From Collimonas fungivorans Ter331 (GTDB lineage Bacteria; Pseudomonadota; Gammaproteobacteria; Burkholderiales; Burkholderiaceae_D), in the NCBI RefSeq assembly GCF_000221045.1, contig NC_015856.1:124001-188000 (forward strand): a stretch of 64,000 bases of DNA, given 5' to 3'. The notes under the pieces were generated by a model. The model ran no database searches. It worked only from the letters and a program-made list of their open reading frames with translations, and was not told where the DNA came from. The position numbers and the translations under genes were made by a program. Below are positions 1 through 8,536 of this stretch, piece by piece; the first letter of the stretch is position 1; the number at the start of each line of letters is the position of its first letter.

Positions 1-653
<653 letters not shown>

Positions 654-707
654 GGTTTGCTCCGGATAGTGATAAATGATGCTTCCGGCCAGGGTCAGTG
701 CCCAGGC

Positions 708-737
708 TTGACCGGGAAAAGCGCTACAAGTTAGTAT
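708..737 (+). promoter_or_regulatory. Candidate sigma-70 promoter for cysS
   Basis: TTGACC at 708-713 and TAGTAT at 732-737 are spaced 18 bases apart in the gap between the divergent aldo/keto reductase and cysS. If used, it would give a leader of about 160 bases before the cysS start. This is inferred from match to consensus only. Confidence 0.4.
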
Positions 738-796
738 AAGCGATGCTCACGTTTTTCCTCTTCTTCTCCCGCCCCCGCGTCTGCGCACGTTGTTGT

Positions 797-867
797 CGCT
801 GCACGACGCTAATGCAGCGCGCCTGATTTTTCCAGCCCGCTGGCCTGTGCACGGCCAGGTTGTTTTT
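797..867 (+). promoter_or_regulatory. Candidate leader hairpins / attenuator before cysS
   Basis: The cysS leader holds a stem CGCTGCA/TGCAGCG at 797-819. A second stem CTGGCC/GGCCAG at 840-858 is followed by GTTGTTTTTCT, which looks like an intrinsic terminator 37 bases before the start codon. A terminator inside a leader would fit attenuation. No T-box specifier can be recognised, so the mechanism is open. Confidence 0.3.
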
Positions 868-903
868 CTCTGGCATCCCTAATTGGTTTTTAAAAAGAAT
901 TGC

Positions 904-2283
904 ATGGAACTCCATCTATACGATAGTTGGGAGCGCCGCGTCAGGCGTTTTGAAAGCATTGTCCCGGGACGCGCAGGCCTGTATTGCTGCGGACCGACGG
1001 TCTACGATTACGCCCACATCGGCAACCTGCGTACCTATGTTTTCGAGGATTTGCTGCGCCGTACGCTCAGCTTTAATCATTACCAGGTGCAGCACGTGGT
1101 CAATATCACCGACGTCGGCCACCTGGTTTCGGATGCAGACGACGGCGAAGACAAGATGGAAAAAGGCAGCCGGCGCAGCGGCAAGAGCGCCTGGGAAATA
1201 GCAGCGTTTTATAGTGCCGCCTTCATGGCCGATTTCCGAGCCCTCAACCTGCTGGAGCCGGAGACCTGGTGCCGCGCCACCGAATACCTTCCCCAGCAGA
1301 TTGCCTTTATCCGGACGCTGGAAGAAAAAGGATATGTCTATCGCACCGAGGATGGCATCTACTTCGACACCAGCCGCCAAAGCGACTACGGCTACCTGGC
1401 TCGGCTGGACCGCGACGCACTGCAGGCAGGCGTGCGCGTGGCCGTCGGAGAAAAACGTAGCCCGACCGACTTCGCTCTGTGGAAATTCAGCCCTGCCGAT
1501 TCCAGGCGCCAGATGGAGTGGGACAGTCCCTGGGGGCGAGGTTTTCCGGGCTGGCATATCGAATGCTCGGCGATGTCGGCGGCGCATCTCGGCAGTTGGT
1601 TCGATATCCATTGCGGCGGCGAAGATCATATCGCGGTCCATCACAGCAATGAGATAGCGCAGACCCAGGCGTGCCACGGCACGCGTCTGGCGAACTTCTG
1701 GATGCATGGCTATTTCCTGCAGACCGGCAGCGAAAAAATGTCCAAGTCGGGCGGCGACTTTCTGCGCCTCCAGTCGCTGGTCGAGCGCGACATCGATCCG
1801 CTGGCGTATCGCTACCTATGCCTGACGGCGCATTACCGCAGTCAGCTGGAATTCAGCTGGGACGGGCTGCAGGCGGCGGCGACTGCCTTGCAGCGCTTGC
1901 GAGAAGCGTACCATCGTTGGCCCGACGGGACGCAGCCTGACCAGGTTTTCCTGGATCGCTTTCGCGATGCTATCAACAGCGACCTTAACTCTTCGCGTGC
2001 ATTGACTATCGTATGGGAGCTGGTGCGCAGCGAGGCCGATGTCGTCATGCGCAAAGCCACATTGCGCGTGATGGACCAGGTATTGGGGCTCGACCTGGAC
2101 AACTGGCGCCCGGCCAGCCATGAGATTCCTGCGGCGGTAAAGGCGCTGGCCGGCCAGCGCCAGGCCGCGCGCGAAGCGCAGCAGTGGCAGGAAGCCGATC
2201 GCCTGCGGCGGGAAATCAAGGCGCAGGGATTTCTGGTGGAAGATGGCGTTTCCGACTGGGTGCTTAAGCCGGATAACAATTGA
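904..2283 (+). CDS. cysS: Cysteinyl-tRNA synthetase, divergent (non-classical) type
   Basis: Class I aminoacyl-tRNA synthetase of 459 residues, charging tRNA-Cys with cysteine using ATP. CGPTVYD (Zn ligand Cys29) is followed by the HIGH-type motif AHIGN at 37-41. Further along are GWHIECS and HHSNEIAQ (remaining Zn ligands) and the EKMSKSGG signature near residue 280. The start MELHLYD at 904 follows a weak AAAAGAA. A TTG 21 bases upstream is in frame but less likely. The stretch SDADDGEDKMEKG and the FALWKFSP region resemble the CysS branch known from Chloroflexi and other phyla more than the usual betaproteobacterial enzyme, which starts with CGMTVYDYCHLGH. It may therefore be a second, horizontally gained copy. 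The gene stands alone, convergent with mmsA. Confidence 0.95.
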   Translation: MELHLYDSWERRVRRFESIVPGRAGLYCCGPTVYDYAHIGNLRTYVFEDLLRRTLSFNHYQVQHVVNITDVGHLVSDADDGEDKMEKGSRRSGKSAWEIAAFYSAAFMADFRALNLLEPETWCRATEYLPQQIAFIRTLEEKGYVYRTEDGIYFDTSRQSDYGYLARLDRDALQAGVRVAVGEKRSPTDFALWKFSPADSRRQMEWDSPWGRGFPGWHIECSAMSAAHLGSWFDIHCGGEDHIAVHHSNEIAQTQACHGTRLANFWMHGYFLQTGSEKMSKSGGDFLRLQSLVERDIDPLAYRYLCLTAHYRSQLEFSWDGLQAAATALQRLREAYHRWPDGTQPDQVFLDRFRDAINSDLNSSRALTIVWELVRSEADVVMRKATLRVMDQVLGLDLDNWRPASHEIPAAVKALAGQRQAAREAQQWQEADRLRREIKAQGFLVEDGVSDWVLKPDNN

Positions 2284-2284
2284 A

Positions 2285-2321
2285 CCGGATCGCCGGCTGC
2301 TGGCCGCGGCTGGCGATCCGG
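2285..2321. terminator. Hairpin between convergent cysS and mmsA
   Basis: A perfect 10-bp stem, CCGGATCGCC at 2285-2294 and GGCGATCCGG at 2312-2321, begins one base after the cysS stop and ends 10 bases before the mmsA stop. There is no long T-run. It probably serves both converging transcripts. Confidence 0.6.
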
Positions 2322-2331
2322 GAAATCAGCT

Positions 2332-3831
2332 TCATTTGGCCACAGGCATGGTGAACTCGGCGCCCTTGGCGATGCTGTCCGGCCAGCGCTGCATGATGCT
2401 CTTGTAGCGCGTATAGAAGCGGATGCCTTCTTCGCCGTAAGCATGGTGGTCGCCGAACAGCGAACGCTTCCAGCCGCCGAAGGAATGCCAGGCCATGGGC
2501 ACCGGGATCGGCACGTTGATGCCGACCATGCCGACCTGGATTTGCCGTGAAAATGCACGCGCCACGCCGCCGTCGCTGGTAAACAGGGAAACGCCGTTGC
2601 CGAATTCGTGAGCATTGACCAGTTCCACCGCGCTGGCCAGGTCCGGCACGCGCACCACAGACAGCACCGGGCCGAAAATTTCTTCCTTGTAGATGGTCAT
2701 TTCCGGAGTGACGTGATCGAACAGGGTGCCGCCGACAAAAAAGCCGTTTTCATGGCCGGCCACGCTGATGCCGCGGCCATCGACCAGCAGTTTTGCGCCC
2801 TCTTCAACGCCTTTGGCGACGTAAGCCTCGACCTTGGCCTTGTGCACGCCGGTGACCAGCGGCCCCATCTCGGAATCGGCCTGGTCGCCGTTACCGATCT
2901 TCAGGGCGGCGGCGCGCTGCGCCAGCTGCTGCACCAGGCGGTCGGCGACGTCGCCCACCGCGACCGCCACCGAAATCGCCATGCAGCGTTCGCCGGCCGA
3001 GCCATAGGCAGCGCCGATCAGCGCATCGACCGCCTGTTCGAGATCGGCGTCCGGCATCACCACCAGATGGTTCTTGGCGCCGCCCAGCGCCTGCACGCGT
3101 TTGCCGCGGCGCGCGCCTTCGGTATAGATGTATTCCGCAATCGGGGTCGAACCGACAAACGACAGCGCCTGCACATCGGGATGGGCCAGCAAGGCGTCGA
3201 CTGCTGTCTTGTCGCCTTGCACCACGTTGAAAACACCGTCCGGCAAGCCGGCTTGCTTGAGCAGGTCGGCGATCAGCAGGCTGGCCGAAGGATCGCGCTC
3301 GGAGGGTTTCAGGATGAAGCAATTGCCGCAGGCGATCGCCACCGGGAACATCCACATCGGCACCATCACCGGGAAATTGAACGGCGTGATGCCGGCTACA
3401 ACACCCAGCGGCTGGCGCAGGTTCCAGTTGTCGATGCCGCCGCCGATATTGTCGGTATGGCTGGTCTTGAGCAGGTGCGGGATGCCGCAGGCGAACTCCA
3501 CCACTTCGATGCCGCGCACCACTTCGCCCTTGGCGTCGGAAAACACCTTGCCGTGTTCGCGCGTGATCAGCGCCGCCAGCTGGTCGTGGTGCTGCTCCAG
3601 CAGCTCTTTGAACTTGAACATGATGCGGGCGCGGCGCAGCGGCGAGGTTTCGGCCCAGGCCGGGAATGCCGCGCAGGCGCTGGCGACGACCTTATCCACT
3701 TCCTGTGTGGACGCCAGCGCGACCTGCGCGACGACAGCGCCGGTGGCTGGATTGAAAACGTCGGAATAGCGCTCGGAGCGGCCGGTCGCCTGCGTGCCGG
3801 AAATAAAGTGATTGATTTGAGGAATATTCAT
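2332..3831 (-). CDS. mmsA: CoA-acylating methylmalonate-semialdehyde dehydrogenase
   Basis: A 499-residue aldehyde dehydrogenase matching the MmsA family in length and sequence. It shows the Rossmann cofactor region with [11 protein letters not shown] and [13 protein letters not shown], the FVGSTPIA loop, the nucleophile Cys in GERCMA (near residue 284) and the MmsA-typical C-terminus with [11 protein letters not shown]. The family converts (methyl)malonate semialdehyde plus NAD and CoA to propionyl- or acetyl-CoA. It lies 12 bases behind the omega-transaminase gene on the same strand. The pair fits beta-alanine breakdown: the transaminase makes malonate semialdehyde, and MmsA turns it into acetyl-CoA. 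Confidence 0.95.
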   Translation of the reverse strand: MNIPQINHFISGTQATGRSERYSDVFNPATGAVVAQVALASTQEVDKVVASACAAFPAWAETSPLRRARIMFKFKELLEQHHDQLAALITREHGKVFSDAKGEVVRGIEVVEFACGIPHLLKTSHTDNIGGGIDNWNLRQPLGVVAGITPFNFPVMVPMWMFPVAIACGNCFILKPSERDPSASLLIADLLKQAGLPDGVFNVVQGDKTAVDALLAHPDVQALSFVGSTPIAEYIYTEGARRGKRVQALGGAKNHLVVMPDADLEQAVDALIGAAYGSAGERCMAISVAVAVGDVADRLVQQLAQRAAALKIGNGDQADSEMGPLVTGVHKAKVEAYVAKGVEEGAKLLVDGRGISVAGHENGFFVGGTLFDHVTPEMTIYKEEIFGPVLSVVRVPDLASAVELVNAHEFGNGVSLFTSDGGVARAFSRQIQVGMVGINVPIPVPMAWHSFGGWKRSLFGDHHAYGEEGIRFYTRYKSIMQRWPDSIAKGAEFTMPVAK

Positions 3832-3843
3832 AGTGAGTCCTGG

Positions 3844-5172
3844 TTATTTGATTTCGTTGAGTACTTCGCGCACCGTGCCGAACATGCGCTCGATTTCTTC
3901 CGGCTGCACGATCAGCGGCGGCGAGAAAGCCAGGATGTCGCCGGTATAGCGCACCATCACACCCTTCTCATAACACTTGCGGAATACTTCATAAGCGCGT
4001 GCGCCCGGGGCCTGCGGCCGCGGTTCCAGCTCGATGCCGGCCACCAGGCCGAGGTTGCGGATATCCTTGACGTGCGGCGCGCCGGCCACGCTGTGGGCGG
4101 CTTTCTCGAACAGCGGCGACAATTCGCGCGCCCGTTCGAACAGCCCTTCGCTCTGGTACAGGTCGATGGCGGCGATGGCGGCGGCGGCGGCCACCGGATG
4201 GGCGGAATAGGTATAACCGTGCATCAGCTCGATGGCGCCGGCAGCGGCAGATTGCAGCACCGTATCGTGGATCTCGCGTTTGGCGGCTACCGCGCCCATT
4301 GGAATCGCGGCGTTGTTGATGCCCTTGGCGAGCGTGATCAGGTCCGGCGTGACGCCGAAATAGGCGCTGGCGGTAGGCGCGCCGAGGCGGCCGAAACCGG
4401 TGATCACTTCATCGAAAATCAGCAGGATGCCATGCTTGCTGCACAGTTCGCGCAAGCGTTCCAGGTAACCCACCGGCGGAATCAGCACCCCGGTCGAGCC
4501 GGCCAGCGGCTCGACGATGACGGCGGCGATGGTGGAAGCGTCGTGCAACGTCACCAGCCTTTCCAGTTCGTCCGCCAGGTGTGCGCCCCAGGCCGGCTGG
4601 CCGCGGCTGAAGCCGGCCTCGGCGATATTCAGGGTGTGCTGCAGGTGATCGACGCCCGGCATCAGGTTGCCCGAGAAAGCCTTGCGGTTGTTGAGGATGC
4701 CGCCGACCGAGATGCCGCCGAAACCGACGCCGTGATAACCGCGTTCGCGGCCGATGAATCGTGTGCGCTGGCCTTCGCCGCGCGCGCGGTGGTAAGCCAG
4801 GGCAATCTTGAGTGCGCTGTCGACCGCTTCCGAACCGGAATTGGTGAAGAAAATCCGGTCCACCCCGGCCGGCATCAGTCCAGCTACTTTTTTTGCTGCC
4901 TCGAACGCCAGCGGATGGCCCATCTGGAACGACGGCGCGTAATCCATGCTGCCGATCTGGCGCGTCACGGCCGCGATGATCTCGTCGCGGCAATGGCCGG
5001 CGTTGACGCACCACAGGCCGGCGGTGGCGTCCAGCACCTGGCGGCCGTCGTCGGTCTGGTAATACATGCCCTTGGCCGAGACGAACATGCGCGGCGCTTC
5101 CTTGAATTGGCGGTTGGCGGTGAATGGCATCCAGAATGCCGACAGGTCCTGATCCGAGTGTGGTGTGTTCAT
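3844..5172 (-). CDS. Omega-amino acid (beta-alanine)--pyruvate aminotransferase
   Basis: A 442-residue class III PLP aminotransferase. The N-terminus (FWMPFTANRQF) and ATAGLWCVNAGHCR match the beta-alanine:pyruvate transaminase group (BauA/OapT). FTNSGSEAVDSALK binds the PLP phosphate, IFDEVITGFGR carries the PLP-contacting Asp, and LAKGINNA carries the Schiff-base Lys (about residue 288). It transfers the amino group of beta-alanine or a similar omega-amine to pyruvate. It is first in the operon with mmsA and divergent from the MocR regulator, across a gap with TACACTT repeats. Substrate is inferred from family and neighbour. Confidence 0.92.
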   Translation of the reverse strand: MNTPHSDQDLSAFWMPFTANRQFKEAPRMFVSAKGMYYQTDDGRQVLDATAGLWCVNAGHCRDEIIAAVTRQIGSMDYAPSFQMGHPLAFEAAKKVAGLMPAGVDRIFFTNSGSEAVDSALKIALAYHRARGEGQRTRFIGRERGYHGVGFGGISVGGILNNRKAFSGNLMPGVDHLQHTLNIAEAGFSRGQPAWGAHLADELERLVTLHDASTIAAVIVEPLAGSTGVLIPPVGYLERLRELCSKHGILLIFDEVITGFGRLGAPTASAYFGVTPDLITLAKGINNAAIPMGAVAAKREIHDTVLQSAAAGAIELMHGYTYSAHPVAAAAAIAAIDLYQSEGLFERARELSPLFEKAAHSVAGAPHVKDIRNLGLVAGIELEPRPQAPGARAYEVFRKCYEKGVMVRYTGDILAFSPPLIVQPEEIERMFGTVREVLNEIK

Positions 5173-5265
5173 GTGGGTTTGATGGGATTAATTGGATTGG
5201 TTGACGAGGGTTGGCGAAGTTTGGCCATGGCGTCGATTATTGCAGTTACAATCCAGATTGTTAGA

Positions 5266-5328
5266 TACACTTTGTACAAATCGTGGAAAGTGTACTGTTG
5301 CCGACAGCAATCTGTACTGAATACACTT
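5266..5328. promoter_or_regulatory. Operator-like TACACTT / TGTAC repeats between transaminase and mocR
   Basis: TACACTTT at 5266-5273 and AAAGTGTA at 5287-5294 form a perfect inverted repeat with a 13-base spacer. A third half site TACACTT lies at 5322-5328. TGTAC occurs three times, spaced through the same stretch. MocR-type regulators usually bind such spaced repeats in the divergent promoter region, so this is the likely binding region of the adjacent regulator. Confidence 0.55.
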
Positions 5329-5337
5329 GAAGATGCC

Positions 5338-6768
5338 ATGACTAATACCCAGGTTTCGCGCTTTCCCCAGCTGTTGCAGCCGCAATCGGCGCTGAGCCTG
5401 GTGGAACAAGTGGTGGCCGGCCTCGGCCGCATGATCGAAAACGGCAAGCTGCGGCCAGGCGAACGGCTGCCGTCGATCCGCCAGTTCGCGCTGCAGCAGG
5501 GCGTCAGCAATTCGACCATCGTCGAAGCCTATGAGCGGCTGGTGGCCAACGGCATGCTGATTGTCCGGCGCGGCTCGGGGTTTTTCATCGCCAAGCGCGA
5601 GCAGCCCGAGAGCAGCGGCATGCCTTCAATCTTGCCGAATCCGGTGATCGACTCGGCCTGGCTGTTTTCCGAAGTGTTTGCCGACGAGCGGGTGCCGATC
5701 AAGGCCGGCTGCGGCTGGCTGCCGAGCAGCATGCTGGACGGCGCAGGTCTGCATGCAGCGGAGCGGCGCATTATCCGCTCGCCCGGCGCCCAGCAGGTGG
5801 GTTACGGCCATCCCTTCGGTTACGGCCCGCTGCGGCAAACCATCGCCAAATCGTTCGCCAACTGGTCGCTCGACATCAGCCCCGACCAGATAGTCACCAC
5901 CCACGGCGTCACCCAGGCGCTGGACCTGATCATGCGCACCCTGGTGAAACCGGGCGATACCGTGTTCATCGAAGAACCGGGTTATTGCAACCTGATCGCC
6001 ATGCTGCGGCTGGCCAATATCGATGTGATCGGCGTGCCGCGCACCGTCAGCGGGGTCGACCTGGAGCGCTTGGAGGAACTGGCGCAGATCCACCGGCCGA
6101 AGATATTTTTCACCAACCCGGTGCTGCAGAATCCGACCGGCACCACCTACACTCCGGCCTGCGCGATGCGGGTGCTGCAGGCGGCCGAACGGCACGGTTT
6201 CTGGGTGGTGGAAGACGACCTGTACCGCGAGCTGGCGCAAGCCACCGATCCGATGCTGGCGGCGCTGGATGGATTGCGGCGCGTGATTTATGTCAGCGGC
6301 TTTTCCAAAACCATCGCGCCATCGCTGCGGCTCGGCTTCATCGCCTGCCAGGCTGACCTGGCCAAGGAATTTGCGCGCACCAAGATGGTCTTGACCCTGA
6401 CCAATTCCGAAATCACCGAACGGCTGGTGTACAACGCGCTGACCGAAGGCCATCACCGGCGCCATGTCGAGCGCCTGGCCAGCACCCTGCTCACCGCGCA
6501 GGCGCAGGTGAGCGCCAGGCTGGAGGAGGTCGGCTTATTGCCGTTCGGTCCTCCGCGCGGCGGCATGTTTTATTGGGCCAGGATGCCGCAGGCGGCGCTG
6601 AGCGCCAAGGAAATCGGCGACCGCGCCCTGCAACAGGGCATCTGGCTGGCGCCGGGAGAATTCTTTTACGTATCGCAGCCGGAACACGCCTGGTTCCGCT
6701 TCAACGTGGCTTTTTCGGACTTGCCCAAACTGTCCGATTTCTTCCGCAATCTGGTGGCCGGCAGCTAG
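5338..6768 (+). CDS. MocR-type GntR/aminotransferase transcriptional regulator
   Basis: A 476-residue fusion. Residues 1-75 form a GntR winged helix (LRPGERLPSIRQFA, SNSTIVEAYERL). From about residue 100 follows a type I aminotransferase fold with YGHPFGYGPLRQ, NPTGTTY and the PLP Lys324 in SGFSKTIAPS. MocR proteins sense PLP-linked ligands and control a divergent metabolic operon, here the transaminase-mmsA pair. The ATG at 5338 was chosen because the helix-turn-helix begins just after it. The frame stays open far upstream only because it runs antisense to two GC-rich genes. The stop codon lies within a hairpin shared with the terminator. Confidence 0.94.
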   Translation: MTNTQVSRFPQLLQPQSALSLVEQVVAGLGRMIENGKLRPGERLPSIRQFALQQGVSNSTIVEAYERLVANGMLIVRRGSGFFIAKREQPESSGMPSILPNPVIDSAWLFSEVFADERVPIKAGCGWLPSSMLDGAGLHAAERRIIRSPGAQQVGYGHPFGYGPLRQTIAKSFANWSLDISPDQIVTTHGVTQALDLIMRTLVKPGDTVFIEEPGYCNLIAMLRLANIDVIGVPRTVSGVDLERLEELAQIHRPKIFFTNPVLQNPTGTTYTPACAMRVLQAAERHGFWVVEDDLYRELAQATDPMLAALDGLRRVIYVSGFSKTIAPSLRLGFIACQADLAKEFARTKMVLTLTNSEITERLVYNALTEGHHRRHVERLASTLLTAQAQVSARLEEVGLLPFGPPRGGMFYWARMPQAALSAKEIGDRALQQGIWLAPGEFFYVSQPEHAWFRFNVAFSDLPKLSDFFRNLVAGS

Positions 6769-6776
6769 CCGGCCAC
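6754..6776. terminator. Hairpin spanning the mocR stop codon
   Basis: GTGGCCGGC at 6754-6762 pairs perfectly with GCCGGCCAC at 6768-6776, loop AGCTA. It overlaps the end of the regulator gene and faces the convergent tautomerase gene. No T-run follows, so terminator function is inferred. Confidence 0.45.
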
Positions 6777-6795
6777 ATCTTCGAAGGCCGAGGCT

Positions 6796-7008
6796 TCAGC
6801 GCGCCGCCGCTTCGCGCTTGCGGATAACGGTGACGCTTTCGCCGCCCGCGCCCCAGTTGTCGGTATCGACTTCATCGATGACGACGAAGGTGGTGGCCGG
6901 TTTCTTGTTGAGCACGCGCTCCAGTAACTCGGTGACGCCGGCAATCAGTTGCTGTTTCTGTTCTGCGGTGACTCCTTCGCGGGTGACGCGGATATTGACG
7001 TATGGCAT
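6796..7008 (-). CDS. 4-oxalocrotonate tautomerase family protein
   Basis: A 70-residue protein beginning MPYVNIRVTREGVT, so processing exposes the catalytic Pro1 of the tautomerase superfamily. Residues VVIDEVDTDNWGAGG match the 4-OT-like group that forms small beta-alpha-beta oligomers. AGGAGTT lies 7 bases before the ATG. It follows the truncated SDR gene by 61 bases on the same strand. The original operon was probably SDR-tautomerase under a divergent LysR gene. With that promoter apparently deleted (see 7070-7422), its expression is uncertain. Confidence 0.9.
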   Translation of the reverse strand: MPYVNIRVTREGVTAEQKQQLIAGVTELLERVLNKKPATTFVVIDEVDTDNWGAGGESVTVIRKREAAAR

Positions 7009-7069
7009 GCGGGAACTCCTGCATAAATGGTTAGAGGACGGGCATCGGCCCGATTTTTTGCGCTCGTGT

Positions 7070-7330
7070 TTACCAGGTGCCGGCGGTGGCGCCGCCGTCC
7101 ACCGGCAATGCTACGCCGGAAATGAAACCGGCATCGGTCAGGTACAGCACGGCGTCGACAACGTCCTTGGTGCTGCCGGTGCGGCCCGACGGCGACAGCG
7201 TGTTGAAGAAGGTCCGCGAATTTTCATAGTCGCTGTGCAGCGGGGTCTGGATGATGCCGGGCGCAACCGTGTTGACTTGCACGTTGGAGGCGGCCAGCTC
7301 GTGCCGAGTTTTTTGGCGGCAGCACGCGGC
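7070..7330 (-). pseudogene. Short-chain dehydrogenase (SDR) remnant, C-terminal third
   Basis: The leftward frame gives ASNVQVNTVAPGIIQTP and later VLYLTDAGFISGVALPVDGG, the classic SDR C-terminus, ending in GTW. The Rossmann GxxxGxG and the catalytic Ser/Tyr/Lys are missing. Just upstream the SDR-like text RAAAKKLGT continues in a different frame from ELAASNV, suggesting a one-base deletion near 7306. Beyond about 7330 the sequence belongs to a LysR gene on the other strand. The gene is therefore truncated and probably frameshifted. Confidence 0.8.
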
Positions 7331-7422
7331 CCTTCATCCTGCTGTATCCGCACGCTCGCCACCTGTCGCTGCGGGCGCGTACTTTCGTCGATTTCATGGT
7401 CAAGCACCTGAGCCGAATTTGA
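7318..7422 (+). pseudogene. LysR-family regulator remnant (last ~35 codons)
   Basis: Rightward codons ending in TGA at 7420-7422 read RPFILLYPHARHLS then LRARTFVDFMVKHLS, the typical final segment of a LysR effector domain (YPxxRHLSxRVRxFVDF). Nothing LysR-like precedes it, because the upstream DNA is the SDR remnant on the opposite strand. The 5' part of the gene has been lost, most simply by a single deletion that also removed the SDR start and the shared promoter. Confidence 0.75.
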
Positions 7423-7462
7423 GCTCAGTTTGAAGTCCCGGCGCAAAAGCCGGCGGTAATAA

Positions 7463-7496
7463 AAAACCCGCGCACTCCTCATGAGGCGCGGGTTTT
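7463..7496. terminator. Rho-independent terminator
   Basis: AAAACCCGCGC at 7463-7473 pairs with GCGCGGGTTTT at 7486-7496. Read leftward it is followed by TTTTTTATT, so it fits as terminator of the DUF4148 gene. Rightward it ends in TTTTGTC, weaker but usable. Confidence 0.8.
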
Positions 7497-7547
7497 GTCA
7501 TTTGCAGCGGTTCCCGCATGCTGGCGGGAGCTGCTGTCTGCAGGCGA

Positions 7548-7955
7548 TTAGTTGCCTGTGTTTGTTTCAAGCGGATAGTTGGCGAAATTGATCTGGCCGG
7601 AGTTGCGTGCGTCAGCCAGTTCTGCGCGTACTTCGGCACGGCTCTTGCCTGGAGCGTTGGAGACGGTGAACACCGGATATTGCGAACCGGCGAAATCGAG
7701 TTCTCCGGCAGCGCGGGCTTTTGCCAGTTCTGCCTGCACTTCAGCGCGGGTCTTGGTTGGGGCCGAGCTTTGGGCGTTGGATGACAGGAACACCGGATAT
7801 TGCGAACCGGCGAAATCGAGTTGGCCGGCAGCACGGGCCTGGGCCAGTTCAGCCTGGACTTGGGCGCGGGTGAGCGGGGTGACGTTGTCGGAAGCGAATG
7901 AAGGAGCTGAAACAATTGCAGCCAGTGCCAATGCGGCGATCAGTTGGGTTTTCAT
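7548..7955 (-). CDS. DUF4148 domain secreted protein with internal repeats
   Basis: A 135-residue protein with a Sec signal peptide (MKTQLIAALALAAIVSAPSFAS, cleavage near 22). Three repeats of about 40 residues follow, each with a TRAxVQAELAxARAAGxLDF core and the first two also with AGSQYPVF. The last repeat is degenerate. DUF4148 proteins are small exported proteins common in Burkholderiales; their function is unknown. The two better repeats also match at DNA level, 35 bases identical exactly 120 bases apart (7668-7702 and 7788-7822), which suggests a recent in-frame duplication. Upstream palindromes shared with the divergent TetR gene suggest control by that repressor. Confidence 0.9.
   Translation of the reverse strand: MKTQLIAALALAAIVSAPSFASDNVTPLTRAQVQAELAQARAAGQLDFAGSQYPVFLSSNAQSSAPTKTRAEVQAELAKARAAGELDFAGSQYPVFTVSNAPGKSRAEVRAELADARNSGQINFANYPLETNTGN
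7668..7822. repeat. 120-bp-spaced tandem repeat inside DUF4148 gene
   Basis: The same 35-base stretch occurs at 7668-7702 and 7788-7822, one repeat unit (40 codons) apart. The rest of the unit is similar but not identical. Confidence 0.8.
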
Positions 7956-8076
7956 GATGGTTCTTTCTTTTTAAGTTAATGACAAAGTGCCAAATGCAGC
8001 GGTCACACAAGCGCATGAACTGACGGATAGGCATTGCTGCTGCACCGTCCTGGCTGTCGGCAGGGATTTGATTTGC

Positions 8077-8094
8077 ATCTATCACTAGATAGAT
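8077..8094. promoter_or_regulatory. Operator-like palindrome 1 (ATCTATC-ACTA-GATAGAT)
   Basis: A perfect 7-base inverted repeat with a 4-base spacer, 122 bases upstream of the DUF4148 start. It resembles the GTAGATA half sites at 8264 and 8348. Confidence 0.45.
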
Positions 8095-8263
8095 AAATCA
8101 GGAAAATAAAAAGCGTCTTTCTTGTTTGACGCCTTCCACTCCACTAATCCACCGCTGGCAGTCCGGGCACGTTGTTCGATCCAGTTGTTGCCAAATAAAA
8201 ACTAAACCTGGGTCGCTTGCCGCTTATAACAACGTGTCTGCAACTGCTGTGACTCAACTATAG

Positions 8264-8285
8264 TTATCTACTGCTAGGTAGTCAA
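8264..8285. promoter_or_regulatory. Operator-like palindrome 2 (TTATCTAC-N6-GTAGtcAA)
   Basis: Left half TTATCTAC at 8264-8271 and imperfect right half at 8278-8285, with the same 6-base spacing as the perfect copy at 8348-8371. It lies between the divergent DUF4148 and tetR genes. Confidence 0.5.
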
Positions 8286-8347
8286 ATAGAATTTTCTTAT
8301 AACATCCATAGGCTAATAAAAAGCCGACGCAGGCCGTAAACGGCTTG

Positions 8348-8371
8348 ATTATCTACCTTTCAGTAGATAAT
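8348..8371. promoter_or_regulatory. Operator-like palindrome 3 (ATTATCTAC-N6-GTAGATAAT)
   Basis: A perfect 9-base inverted repeat with a 6-base spacer, a size and symmetry usual for TetR-family operators. It lies 166 bases before the tetR start. The rest of the 580-base gap 7956-8536 is AT-richer than its surroundings and holds no credible gene. Confidence 0.6.
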
Positions 8372-8536
8372 ATATAGGCATAGCGTCTTTTTGATTTTAC
8401 ATTCCACGCCCGTGCCGTCAGAATATTGCCGGCCGGGGCATAAAAGACGTAGCATGGCAGCAGCAAGCGTGGCTGCCTGAAATTCAGTCACCCATGCCGG
8501 TGTCGTGCATCGCTATCTCTTTATAGGTAAAAAATC

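Noticed and set aside
724-915. Minus-strand frame of 63 codons in the cysS leader
   Set aside because: No ribosome site, basic low-complexity composition, and it overlaps the cysS start and promoter.
2608-6768. Very long open frame (1386 codons) on the plus strand
   Set aside because: Its first 900 codons are antisense to mmsA and the transaminase gene; only the part from 5338 (MocR regulator) is protein-like. The openness follows from GC-rich codon bias on the other strand.
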